Shown in pieces: positions 36,712-45,201 of a stretch of DNA of 64,000 nt (the first letter of the stretch is position 1; each line of letters opens with the position of its first letter). Position numbers and translations under genes: made by a program. Origin of the DNA: Polaribacter sp. IC066 (GTDB lineage Bacteria; Bacteroidota; Bacteroidia; Flavobacteriales; Flavobacteriaceae); the NCBI RefSeq assembly GCF_007997085.1, contig NZ_VORR01000006.1, forward strand, positions 52,317 through 116,316, in the 5' to 3' direction. The notes under the pieces were generated by a model. That model made no database searches. It was not told the DNA's origin and saw only the letters and a program-made list of their open reading frames with translations.

Positions 36712-37752
36712 ATGAAATACACAACTTTACCAAATACCGATATCAAAGTTTCTAAAATTTGTTTAGGAACCATGACTTGGGGAAATCAGAACACACAAGA
36801 AGAAGCCTTTGAACAAATGGATTATGCATTAGCACAAGGTGTAAACTTTTTTGATGTTGCAGAATTGTATCCGGTTCCTGCTAATCCAGAAACCTATGCA
36901 GAAACTGAAAGAATTATAGGTCGTTGGTTTCAAAAAACAGGGAACAGAAGCAAAGTTGTTTTAGCTACTAAAATTGCTGGTGGTGGAGATTATACTGCAC
37001 ATATTAGAAAAGGTGGCTTTAACAAACAAAATATTATAGATGCGGTTGAAGAAAGTTTAAAACGTTTGCAAACAGACTATTTAGATTTATATCAATTGCA
37101 TTGGCCAGATCGTGGTGTAAATTGTTTTGGGGTAAGAGATTATCCTTATAAAACAGCAGCAAGAGAAGCAGAAAAACATTTAGAAATTCTAGAAACTTTA
37201 AACGATTTCGTGAAAGCGGGTACTATAAAAGCTATTGGTTTGTCTAATGAAACTCCTTGGGGAACCATGAAATATTTGCAAACCGCAGATGCGCACAATT
37301 TAGCAAGACCATCTACGATTCAGAATTCGTATTCTATGATTCATAGAGCTTATGAATACGGAATGTCTGAAGTTTCTATGAGAGAAAACATTGGTTTACT
37401 CGCATATTCTCCGCTAGCACAGGGTGTTTTATCTGGTAAATATTTAAATGGGAATTTACCAGAAGGCGCAAGAGGAACTTTATTTCCGCGTTTTATTGCG
37501 CGTTATATGGGAGATGGTTCTTTAGAAGCCGTAAAAAGATATGAAGCGATTGCAAAGAAAAATGGAATTACATTATCGGAAATGTCGTTAGCGTTTATAA
37601 ACCAATTGCCCTTTGTAACTAGTAATATTATTGGGGCTACAAAGTTGAGTCAGTTAAAAGAAAATATCAATTCTATAAATGTTGAATTATCCGAAGAAAC
37701 TTTAAAAGAAATTGAGGCAGTTCATAAGGAAATTCCGAATCCTGCTCCTTAA
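36712..37752 (+). CDS. tas: Aldo/keto reductase, Tas family
   Basis: A 346-residue NADPH-dependent aldo/keto reductase, the same length as E. coli Tas and like it from the N-terminus (GLGTMTWGNQN versus its TMTFGEQN). Catalytic residues: Asp and Tyr in DVAELYP, Lys in ATKIAGG, His in YQLHWPD. The physiological substrate is unknown. ATG 36712 is chosen; the upstream in-frame ATG at 36544 would add a hydrophobic stretch not found in the family. A terminator follows at 37783. Confidence 0.9.
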   Translation: MKYTTLPNTDIKVSKICLGTMTWGNQNTQEEAFEQMDYALAQGVNFFDVAELYPVPANPETYAETERIIGRWFQKTGNRSKVVLATKIAGGGDYTAHIRKGGFNKQNIIDAVEESLKRLQTDYLDLYQLHWPDRGVNCFGVRDYPYKTAAREAEKHLEILETLNDFVKAGTIKAIGLSNETPWGTMKYLQTADAHNLARPSTIQNSYSMIHRAYEYGMSEVSMRENIGLLAYSPLAQGVLSGKYLNGNLPEGARGTLFPRFIARYMGDGSLEAVKRYEAIAKKNGITLSEMSLAFINQLPFVTSNIIGATKLSQLKENINSINVELSEETLKEIEAVHKEIPNPAP

Positions 37753-37782
37753 TTAAGTAGGCAGTATTCAGTTAGCAATATC

Positions 37783-37820
37783 AAAAAAATCCAAAGTAAT
37801 TCTTTTACTTTGGATTTTTT
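37783..37820 (+). terminator. Intrinsic terminator after tas
   Basis: AAAAAATCCAAAGTAA arm and complementary arm ending TTTTTT, with a TTCT loop, 30 nt past the stop. Confidence 0.85.
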
Positions 37821-37886
37821 GTTTGAGGTCTTAACTATATATTCTTGTTACATGAAAATATCAAAAACTTATAAAACTAGTTTCGT

Positions 37887-38069
37887 TTAATGAGTAATAT
37901 AGTATAAAAATTCTCCAAAATCTTGGCCACTATTGTAGATTGATCCAATTGTAAAAAGAACCAAACTTATTATTAAAGTTAAATTAATGATTGCTTTTTC
38001 TTTTATGGATAATGTTTGATATTTTGTGATAGCTTTATCAATAAAAAATTCAGTCTCTTTAGTTTTCAT
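37887..38069 (-). CDS. Small membrane protein, 60 residues
   Basis: Hypothetical protein, not recognised. Residues 1-26 are charged (KTKETEFFIDKAITKYQTL), one hydrophobic segment follows (about 27-47), and the C-terminus is GQDFGEFLYYITH. It lies 20 nt after the broken small ORF and the sugar acetyltransferase on the same strand, so it would be the last gene of that run. Codon use is ordinary, but the short length leaves doubt. Confidence 0.45.
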   Translation of the reverse strand: MKTKETEFFIDKAITKYQTLSIKEKAIINLTLIISLVLFTIGSIYNSGQDFGEFLYYITH

Positions 38070-38089
38070 AATTTTAATTTTTCTATTAA

Positions 38090-38266
38090 TTATTCGCTTT
38101 TAAAAACTTTAGATTCGAAGATTTCAAAAATCTCTTCTCTACTAACAATTTTATTGCTCTAATCTTGTTCCATCAAAAATAACAAACCTAAATCTTCTTT
38201 TTGCTCTAAAGTTAAATTTTTTAATGGTTCTTTCTTTTTTAAGAATTCATCCATACTCTCTTTCAT
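38090..38266 (-). pseudogene. Small ORF with an internal stop, coupled to the acetyltransferase gene
   Basis: Starts with ATG 38264-38266 in an ATGA overlap with the acetyltransferase stop codon, an arrangement for coupled translation. It reads KESMDEFLKKKEPL, LTLEQKEDLGLLFLMEQD, then TAG (38159-38161), then SNKIVSREEIFEIFESKVF to a TAA at 38090. The sequence on both sides of the stop is helical and charged in one frame, so one 58-residue protein was probably split by a nonsense mutation. It resembles small antitoxin-like or regulatory proteins but is not assigned. Confidence 0.5.
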
Positions 38267-38835
38267 GATATCTTTTTTACACAATTTTCTTTCAGTTGAT
38301 ATTCTTCGCCACTTTCTTTACAAATCGAAAAACCATCCGCATTAAAATTTAATTTATGCCCATATTCACTAACCCAGCCAATTTGTTTTGACGGATTCCC
38401 AACAACTAAAGCATACGGCAACACTTCTTTTGTAACCACCGAACCAGCACCAATAAAAGCAAATTCGCCAATATTATTACCACAAACAATGGTTGCATTT
38501 GCTCCAATACTTGCGCCTTTTTTTACAATCGTTTTTAAATATTCATTTTTTCTGTTGATGGCACTTCTCGGATTGATCACGTTTGTAAAAACCATTGACG
38601 GACCTAAAAACACATCATCTTCACAAATAACACCTGTATAAATAGAAACATTATTTTGCACTTTTACATTTCTCCCTAAAATAACTTCTGGAGAAACCAC
38701 CACATTCTGACCTAAATTACAAGATTCACCAATACTACAATTAGACATGATATGGCTAAAGTGCCAAATTTTTGTTCCTTTTCCTATTTGACAATTATGA
38801 TCGATAACTGCGGTTTCGTGAGCGAAATAATCCAT
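38263..38835 (-). CDS. Sugar N-acetyltransferase with left-handed beta helix (WbpD/WlbB-like)
   Basis: A 190-residue hexapeptide-repeat acetyltransferase. The N-terminus HETAVIDHNCQIGKGTKIWHFSHI is that of UDP-2-acetamido-3-amino-glucuronate acetyltransferases (WbpD/WlbB), with the catalytic His in the HFSHI region. The series of [LIV]GxxxxI repeats continues to GNPSKQIGW. Such enzymes make di-N-acetylated sugars for surface polysaccharides. No other polysaccharide genes are nearby, so it is an orphan. It follows deoC after 7 nt. Confidence 0.85.
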   Translation of the reverse strand: MDYFAHETAVIDHNCQIGKGTKIWHFSHIMSNCSIGESCNLGQNVVVSPEVILGRNVKVQNNVSIYTGVICEDDVFLGPSMVFTNVINPRSAINRKNEYLKTIVKKGASIGANATIVCGNNIGEFAFIGAGSVVTKEVLPYALVVGNPSKQIGWVSEYGHKLNFNADGFSICKESGEEYQLKENCVKKIS

Positions 38836-38842
38836 ATAAAAA

Positions 38843-39589
38843 TTAATATTCTGTGTTGTTACCTTCTTGTTGTGTGCAAATTTCTTTCGCTGAAGATGTT
38901 CCTATTCTATCAACTCCTAAAGAAATCATTTTTAAAGCTGTTCTAAAATCTCTTACGCCACCCGCCGCTTTTATTTGCAATGGTTTTGCGTTTTCTGAAA
39001 TCAATTTAATCGTCTCTAAAGTAGCACCGTTTGGTTTGTTCTGTTCAGTTTTAAAAAACCCTGTAGATGATTTTACAAACACTTTTTTAACTACCGTTTC
39101 ATCAAAATTTGTGAGCACAATTTCTTTTATCAATTGTGAAATTACAATAATTTCTGCTGTTGATAAAGCGGCAACTTCTATAATAAATTTTACAACTTTA
39201 TTGTTATCTAGACACAACTTTGTACATGCTATAACTTCTTCTTTTATCAAATTAATTTCACCTTGTTTAAAAGCTTTATAATTGATCACAAAATCGAGTT
39301 CATCTGCTTCTAAAAATATCGCTTTTTTAGCTTCCTCTAATTTATTTTCTATGGATGAATTTCCTTCTGGAAAATCAATAACAGTTCCTATTAAAACTTC
39401 TGAACTTGATTCTGAAAGTATTTTTTTTACTTCTTGAATGTATTTTGCACGAATCATAATCAATTTATACCGATACAAAATTGACTCATCAACTAAATCA
39501 AACACTTTCTGTTGATTTTCGACTTCCGAAATATTGGCTTGAGCTGCTGTTTTTAAATACGTAGCATCTAAATATTGATTGATTTTCAT
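38843..39589 (-). CDS. deoC: Deoxyribose-phosphate aldolase
   Basis: A 248-residue DERA that cleaves 2-deoxyribose 5-phosphate to glyceraldehyde 3-phosphate and acetaldehyde in deoxynucleoside salvage. INQYLDATYLKT at the N-terminus, ELDFVINYKAF, the Schiff-base Lys in VFVKSSTGFF and the proton-relay Lys in IKAAGGVRD are present. The ATG at 39587-39589 gives the normal start; an upstream frame adds 29 residues with no family match. It is first of a minus-strand group with the acetyltransferase and the small ORFs. Confidence 0.92.
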   Translation of the reverse strand: MKINQYLDATYLKTAAQANISEVENQQKVFDLVDESILYRYKLIMIRAKYIQEVKKILSESSSEVLIGTVIDFPEGNSSIENKLEEAKKAIFLEADELDFVINYKAFKQGEINLIKEEVIACTKLCLDNNKVVKFIIEVAALSTAEIIVISQLIKEIVLTNFDETVVKKVFVKSSTGFFKTEQNKPNGATLETIKLISENAKPLQIKAAGGVRDFRTALKMISLGVDRIGTSSAKEICTQQEGNNTEY

Positions 39590-39940
39590 AGAATCAAAAA
39601 TACAAAATAATGAACAACTTCGAGACAGCACAATCGGGGTACCAAAAAGAAATATCCTCTTAATATTTAGACCCATCGCAGCGGGATATTAAACCCAAGG
39701 TTTGGCTAGATACTGAAAACAAGTTCAGTACATGGAGCGGAATTATATTACCTGTCGGACAGTTAGGTTCAACTTATAATTTTGAATTCATAGCCTCGCA
39801 ATTTTTTAAAATTGAGTTTCACTCATAAAAAACCAAACTAATAAGTTTTGTTTATAAATATAGACTCTAGCTTTCCATTTTCATAAGAATGGTAATTTCA
39901 ACGGAAAAATAGTTGAAAATTATCGATACATTCCTTTAAA
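39590..39940. other. Intergenic region of 351 bases
   Basis: Mostly occupied by the family C repeat copy 2. No other feature is seen. Confidence 0.55.
39672..39860 (+). repeat. Dispersed repeat family C, copy 2
   Basis: Same word order as 34577-34740, with an extra 25 nt in the middle (AAGTTCAGTAC ... GGAATTATATTA). It contains the small inverted repeat TACTGAAAACAAGTTCAGTA. Confidence 0.75.
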
Positions 39941-40681
39941 TTAATCTACTCTAAAAGAAATTGGCAAAGTATATTTTACCTTAACCGCTTTATTTCTTTG
40001 CTTTCCTGGCGTAAATTTTGGTAGTTTTTCAATTAAATCTTGCGTTTCTTTTTTAAGTCGAAAATGTGGTGCTCGTATCTGAATATCCACAACATTCCCT
40101 TTATCATCAATAATAAATTGTGTACTAATTCTATATTTTCCAGAAAGCAAACCAATTTCATTTGCTATTTGCGCATTAAAATTACGCTGTACAAACTTGT
40201 TCATTTTTGTATCAAAACATCGTTTATTTTCTTCTCTTGATAAACCTTCACAACCCTTAAAAACAGGTGCATTTTCTATCAATATAAAAGGAACCGTTTC
40301 TAATGGTTCAGCATCTGCAGGTTCTTCTATAACCACAACTGAATCGATATCTAATTGAACCACATCTTCAGTAGGTTCATCTGGAATAATGGTTTCTACA
40401 ATATCATTATCTCCTTTTTCGATAGGTGCATCGGGTATAAAAAAAACTGTTTTTGGAGTTATAACCTTTGCTTTAGGTTCTCTTACAAAAACAATTTCTT
40501 GGTCTGGAGAAATTGTAATAGCTCTTGGCGGATTAAAATCTACAATTGCCAAAGATTTTTCTAGTGTTTTGTGCTCTAAAGTCACATAGACGATAAAAAG
40601 CACTAGTACAAGTCCTAGTTGGGTAAAAATGGTTGAGAACTTCTCTAATTGTTTGCTCGGTAATTTTTTTACGTTTTTCAT
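39941..40681 (-). CDS. TonB-family energy transducer
   Basis: A 246-residue protein with a short cytoplasmic N-terminus, one membrane segment (about residues 18-37), an acidic and Pro-containing periplasmic region, and a C-terminal TonB domain (FVQRNFNAQIANEIGLLSGKYRISTQFIIDD ... KLPKFTPGKQRNKAVKVKYTLPISFRVD). It would couple the proton gradient to an outer-membrane receptor. A second close paralogue lies at 42986. No ExbBD genes are adjacent. Confidence 0.85.
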   Translation of the reverse strand: MKNVKKLPSKQLEKFSTIFTQLGLVLVLFIVYVTLEHKTLEKSLAIVDFNPPRAITISPDQEIVFVREPKAKVITPKTVFFIPDAPIEKGDNDIVETIIPDEPTEDVVQLDIDSVVVIEEPADAEPLETVPFILIENAPVFKGCEGLSREENKRCFDTKMNKFVQRNFNAQIANEIGLLSGKYRISTQFIIDDKGNVVDIQIRAPHFRLKKETQDLIEKLPKFTPGKQRNKAVKVKYTLPISFRVD

Positions 40682-40998
40682 CTCTAGAAAGCTTTAAATG
40701 TTAAGACTTTGTTAAAACAAAGAACGTGCCATAAAACTCTAAAAACGTGTAATATACTGATTAGTACTCATTAATATCGGCTAAAGAAACAAGACGCTTC
40801 GCTTTTAGAACCAAGAAACAAGACTTGATTATAACTAACTTAAAACCAGAAAAAAGAATGAACTTTTTATTTTAAAATTAATTCAAAAACAAAGTATCAT
40901 TTTAAAAACAAGTAAAAACCTTTAATTTTAAAAGAATTTATGAGCCTAAACTGTTTTTAATCGAACACTACTGAATATTAATATGTTATTTAAAAGGT
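40682..40998. other. Intergenic region of 317 bases
   Basis: Holds the family B repeat copy 2 and otherwise AT-rich sequence with no recognised feature. Confidence 0.5.
40802..40968 (+). repeat. Dispersed repeat family B, copy 2
   Basis: Diverged copy of 21191-21350. It starts CTTTTAGAACCAAGAAACAA and ends in TTTTTAATCGAACACTA, with the inner AAATTAATTC and AAGTAAAAACC words in register. Like copy 1 it lies just past the stop of a minus-strand gene. Confidence 0.65.
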
Positions 40999-41574
40999 TT
41001 ATTTTATTTTCAGATGTTTCTCCGCAACTTTTTCTAGCTCATCATACCAATTTTGCCCAAATTTTCTAACCAACCCTTGTTTTACAAACTTATAAACAGG
41101 CACTTGCAACTCTTTTCCTAAAGAACAAGCATCGTCACAGATTTCCCACTTATGGTAGTTTACTGCAGAAAACTCGCTGTAATCTTTTACTCGAATAGGG
41201 TATAAATGACAAGAAACAGGCTTTTTCCAATCAATTTCTCCTTGATTATATGCCTCTTCAATTCCACACAAAGCAGTCTTTTTTTTATCAAATATTACAT
41301 ACGCACAATCTGCACCGTTAACCAAAGGTGTTTCTAGTTCGCCCCACTCACTAGTAACTGAAGTACCTTCTTTTTCAATAACGGCTATTCCTTCTTTTCT
41401 TAAAAAAGGTTTTAACTTCGGATATATTTCATCTAAAATCTTTGCTTCCTCTTTATCTAAAGGAGCACCCGCGTCGCCATCTACGCAGCAAGCGCCTTTA
41501 CATGCAGATAAATTACACACAAAATCTTTCTCTATAATATCTTCTGAAACGATTGTTTTTCCTAGTTGAAACAT
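40999..41574 (-). CDS. DUF3109 family protein
   Basis: A 191-residue DUF3109 protein of unknown function. The family hallmark is the N-terminal cysteine cluster CNLSACKGACCVDGDAGAP (about residues 20-38). Further cysteines occur in GADCAYV, TALCGIEEAY, VSCHLYPIRV and EICDDACSLGKE. The number and spacing suggest binding of zinc or an Fe-S cluster, as in YkgJ-type proteins. Cytosolic. Divergent from marC by 87 nt. Confidence 0.9.
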   Translation of the reverse strand: MFQLGKTIVSEDIIEKDFVCNLSACKGACCVDGDAGAPLDKEEAKILDEIYPKLKPFLRKEGIAVIEKEGTSVTSEWGELETPLVNGADCAYVIFDKKKTALCGIEEAYNQGEIDWKKPVSCHLYPIRVKDYSEFSAVNYHKWEICDDACSLGKELQVPVYKFVKQGLVRKFGQNWYDELEKVAEKHLKIK

Positions 41575-41661
41575 TTTGCAAAAATAGTGATATTTTTTTC
41601 TCTTTTTTTACAATTTGCTAAAGTTAGTTGACTAATTTCGCAAAAAGTTTAAATAAAAAAA

Positions 41662-42246
41662 ATGGAATTCAATTTCAAAGAAATAATAACTGCTTTTATG
41701 GTTTTATTTGCCGTAATCGACATTATCGGAAACATTCCCATCATTATAGATTTGCGTAAAAAGGTAGGTCATATTCAATCTGAAAAAGCATCTTTAATAG
41801 CTGGTGTTATTATGATTGTTTTCCTTTTTTTAGGACAAAGTTTATTAAGTTTAATTGGTATTGACGTAAACTCTTTTGCTGTTGCAGGTGCATTTATCTT
41901 ATTCTTTATTGCTTTAGAAATGATTTTAGGAATTACTTTATACAAAGACGACGGCAATAGTGCTCCGATTACGGCAACTGTTTTTCCGCTGGCTTTTCCG
42001 TTAATTGCTGGTCCAGGTAGTTTAACAACGTTGCTTTCTTTAAGGGCAGAATTTGACATTCAAAATATTATTGTTGCTGTAGTTTTAAACGTAATATTTT
42101 TATATATTGTGTTAAAAACCTCTTCTAAAATAGAACGTTTAATAGGCCCTAGTGGTATTCAAATAATTCGTAAAGTTTTTGGCGTTATTTTATTGGCTAT
42201 CTCTGTAAAACTATTTGCTCAAAACATAAAAATATTATTAATGTAA
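41662..42246 (+). CDS. MarC family integral membrane protein
   Basis: A 194-residue UPF0056/MarC protein with six hydrophobic segments. AVIDIIGNIPIIIDL near the N-terminus and FPLAFPLIAGPGSLTTLLSL in the middle are the family signatures. Function is not established; the former link to multiple antibiotic resistance has not held. The following flavoprotein starts 1 nt after its stop, so they are co-translated. Confidence 0.9.
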   Translation: MEFNFKEIITAFMVLFAVIDIIGNIPIIIDLRKKVGHIQSEKASLIAGVIMIVFLFLGQSLLSLIGIDVNSFAVAGAFILFFIALEMILGITLYKDDGNSAPITATVFPLAFPLIAGPGSLTTLLSLRAEFDIQNIIVAVVLNVIFLYIVLKTSSKIERLIGPSGIQIIRKVFGVILLAISVKLFAQNIKILLM

Positions 42247-42247
42247 G

Positions 42248-42853
42248 ATGATTTTTGATGCTTTAATTATTGGTGGTGGTGTTTCTGGAATGCAATGTGC
42301 TCTGGTATTAGGTTCTGCAAAAAACAAACCTTTTGCTTTTGATAAAAACATCGGAATTATAATGCATCAGCGAACCTCTCACCTAGAAAATGCCTTGTTT
42401 AATAATGTTTTGGGTTTAGCGCCAAAAACAACAGGAAAACAAATCTTAAAGCAAGGAAAAGAACAGTTATCGGCTTTATATCCGCATATTTCTCAAAAAG
42501 AAAATGAAAAAGTTGTATCGGTTCAAAAACATTCTAAAAATTATGAAGTAATCACAAATAAGCATGTTTATTACTCAAAAATAATAATTATTGCTTTGAA
42601 TTACGCTAAACCTTTTACCATAAAAGGATTCGACGAGTTTTTGATTTCTCATAAAAAATCAAACCCCGAAAAAGATAGAATTCAGTTAAAAAATAAGAAT
42701 CATTTTATTAAAACTGGCTTGTATTGTTCTGGCACCATTGCTGGGTGGCGAAGTCAGTTTGCAATTGCTGCCGGAAGTGGAGCTTCTGTTGCAACCGATA
42801 TTCTTACACTTTGGAATGATGGAAATCACACCAAAATTCATGATAAAGTATGA
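42248..42853 (+). CDS. FAD/NAD(P)-binding oxidoreductase, thioredoxin-reductase-like
   Basis: A 201-residue flavoprotein. The Rossmann fingerprint IIGGGVSGMQCALVLG (residues 7-22) binds FAD, and GLYCSGTIAGWRSQFAIAAGSGASVA near the C-terminus is the second FAD motif. The redox CxxC of thioredoxin reductase is absent and the protein is about 100 residues shorter, so it probably lacks the NADPH domain. Co-transcribed with marC. Function unknown. Confidence 0.75.
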   Translation: MIFDALIIGGGVSGMQCALVLGSAKNKPFAFDKNIGIIMHQRTSHLENALFNNVLGLAPKTTGKQILKQGKEQLSALYPHISQKENEKVVSVQKHSKNYEVITNKHVYYSKIIIIALNYAKPFTIKGFDEFLISHKKSNPEKDRIQLKNKNHFIKTGLYCSGTIAGWRSQFAIAAGSGASVATDILTLWNDGNHTKIHDKV

Positions 42854-42985
42854 TATTCGTCATATTTTAACGTCCCTTTAATTTATACTTTTAAATACGT
42901 TTAAGAACTCGTAAAAAGTTCTCTAAACCTATTGGTATTTTACATATCAATTTATCGTTTTCCATAAACTTTAAAGATTTAAAAG

Positions 42986-43738
42986 ATGTTACAAATTAAA
43001 AAAAATCCAAAAAAACAACTTGCTAATTTTAGTAAAATTTTTATGCAAATAGGGTTAGCACTTACCTTATTTATTGTGTATTCTATATTAGAATATAAAA
43101 CGTTCGAAAAAGTTTCTACAGCAAATAATCGAGGCGAAGTACAGATGGTTTTTGAAATGACGGAAGACATCCCTATTGTGCCAATGCAACAAATTAAACC
43201 GACACAAACAAGTGCGCCACCGCCGCCATCACTAGATAATTTTAAAGTTGTAGAAGATGATGTTGCTGTTATTGAAACTGTTTTAGAGTCTACAGAAACT
43301 GATGAACATGAAATTGTTACCAATGCTTTAATAACTACTGATGACATTGTTGAGGTAGCAGAAGTTGAAGAAATTATTGAAGATATTCCGTTTCTACTAA
43401 TTGAAGATGTGCCTATTTATCCTGGTTGTAAAGGAAATAACAAAGAATTAAAAGCATGTTTCACAAAAGAAGTAACCAAATACTTTGGTGAAAATTTTGA
43501 TGTAGGATTGTCTACAGAATTAGGCTTACTTCCAGGTAAAAAAAGATTATTTGTAGTTTTTACGATTGATAAAAGCGGTAGCGTAATAAACATAAAAGTA
43601 AGAGGACCTCACCCTGCATTAGAGAAAGAGGTTACTGGCATTATTAATTCTTTACCAAAAATGACTCCAGGAAAACAGAGGGGAATACCTGTGGGCGTTA
43701 GTTACAGTCTTCCGATTACTTTTGAGGTTAGAGAGTAA
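42986..43738 (+). CDS. TonB-family energy transducer
   Basis: A 250-residue TonB-like protein with an N-terminal membrane segment (about residues 19-37), an acidic spacer with one short PPPP stretch, and a C-terminal TonB domain (LSTELGLLPGKKRLFVVFTIDKSG ... LPKMTPGKQRGIPVGVSYSLPITFEVRE). It is a paralogue of the protein at 39941, with the same membrane anchor sequence pattern and the same CF...KEVTKYF block. It is followed by a terminator. Confidence 0.85.
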   Translation: MLQIKKNPKKQLANFSKIFMQIGLALTLFIVYSILEYKTFEKVSTANNRGEVQMVFEMTEDIPIVPMQQIKPTQTSAPPPPSLDNFKVVEDDVAVIETVLESTETDEHEIVTNALITTDDIVEVAEVEEIIEDIPFLLIEDVPIYPGCKGNNKELKACFTKEVTKYFGENFDVGLSTELGLLPGKKRLFVVFTIDKSGSVINIKVRGPHPALEKEVTGIINSLPKMTPGKQRGIPVGVSYSLPITFEVRE

Positions 43739-43945
43739 AAAAACTGCTAAAATTATGTCTTTTACCTAAAATACATAAATTAAGAAAATTACCTATTAAA
43801 TGAACCTAGAGTCATATGTACATTTGTAGTCTAGTACTTATAAGGTATTTGCAAACAGGTTAACTCCTAAAAAACATAAAACTATATAAGTACTGCTAAC
43901 AAAAACATCAATTATATAGGTCCCCCGATATATTAGTAAGAAAAT

Positions 43946-43973
43946 CTAAACTGTAATTATAGTTTAGCTTTTT
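43946..43973 (+). terminator. Intrinsic terminator
   Basis: CTAAACT / AGTTTAG hairpin around GTAATTAT, then a T5 run. It lies 200 nt past the TonB gene and 70 nt before the convergent regulator gene. Confidence 0.6.
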
Positions 43974-44036
43974 CATTTTGATCAACTTTGTGAAAATTAG
44001 GACCATTATGTAGCGTAAAGAAACACCCTATTTCCT

Positions 44037-44399
44037 TTAAGGATTTTTAATGGTATCTATTAATTTATCAAAATCTTTAGCTTTATCAAAAAAAGCAAAT
44101 GCACCAAGTTGCAAACATTTTTTCTCAAACGCGGTACTTATAGAAAAAACGAGAACTTTTGTTTTGTATTGCCTTTCTTTAATCCATTTTAATAGTTCTA
44201 TACCATTTCCGTCCTGCAAGTTTAAATCGAGGATAATTAACTCAAACTGCACATCATTTAAAAAAGAAATTGCTTCTTGTAAAGACACTGCCAGTTTAAG
44301 ATTTCTGACACCAACATAATCTTTTATTCCATCAGCAATACTCTCGCTAATAAAAGGATTGTCTTCTACTATTAATAAATTGTTTACTGTCGATTTCAA
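44037..44399 (-). CDS. Single-domain response regulator
   Basis: A 120-residue receiver domain without an output domain. LLIVEDNPFISESI (residues 8-21) and LIILDLNLQDGNG (phosphorylated Asp, about residue 56) are conserved. The usual Lys motif reads FFDKAKDFDKL. It lies 147 nt downstream of the frameshifted LuxR-type regulator and the giant PAS kinase, so it may belong to the same signalling system. Confidence 0.85.
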   Translation of the reverse strand: MKSTVNNLLIVEDNPFISESIADGIKDYVGVRNLKLAVSLQEAISFLNDVQFELIILDLNLQDGNGIELLKWIKERQYKTKVLVFSISTAFEKKCLQLGAFAFFDKAKDFDKLIDTIKNP

Positions 44400-44546
44400 A
44401 ATAATATGAACTATTTTAAATACAACTTTGGGGAATTATAAAATTAATAACTTTTCACCTAAACTTATATAGGCAAAATGCTTAAATATTTACTTCTAAT
44501 AATTTTCTGTAAACAAGATAAAACTATGATTAAGAGTATAGAATTC

Positions 44547-45201
44547 TTAAATTTCTAAAGTGGTTAGTCCTTTTTGAATAGCGTATTTAGTCAATTCTGG
44601 TATGGTGTGTAAATCTATTTTCTGCATAATATTATTTCGATGAACATCAATAGTCTTCGGACTTAAAAATAAAATTTCTCCTATTTTTTTAGAAGATTTA
44701 CCTTCTGCAATTAATTGTAACACCTCTTTTTCTCTAAAACTCAGCGGTGTTTTCTCTAAAGCTTCGCCTTTCTTTAACAAAATAAGATACTCTTGATTGA
44801 TGTCTTTTGACAGATATTTTCTGTTTTGAACAACCGTGGTAATGGCAGTAATCAATTCATCAGCATCTCCATCTTTTAACAAATACCCAAAAGCACCTGC
44901 TTTAAACATTCCTTGAATAAATTGTTTGCCAGAATGCATAGAAAGGCCAATTATTTTTATGTCTGGGTGGTTTTTATGAATTTGTCTTGCTGCTTCTATA
45001 CCATTTAAGTTAGGCATAGCAACATCCATAACAAATTACATTGGGCATTAATTTTGAGCATATTTTTATGGCCTCTCTGCCATCAGAAGCCTCACCAATA
45101 ATGTGCATATTAGCTCTCTGCTCAATAATATTTCTCAAACCATCGCGAAGCAACTTATGATCATCTACCAATACTATTTTTATTTCATTTGAATTACTCA
45201 T
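44547..45201 (-). pseudogene. NarL/LuxR-type response regulator, frameshifted
   Basis: Receiver (KIVLVDDHKLLRDGL) plus LuxR helix-turn-helix (LSFREKEVLQLIAEGKSSKKI, then LSPKTIDVHRNNIMQKID). After AIKICSKLMPNV an extra T (A-run at 45033-45035 on the plus strand) moves translation to a stop; dropping it gives VIVMDVAMPNLNG with the phosphorylation Asp and a 217-residue protein (654 nt). The kinase stop codon overlaps the ATG at 45199-45201 by the ATGA arrangement, so this is the partner of that kinase. The C-terminal half has an in-frame ATG of its own and may be made alone. Confidence 0.85.
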
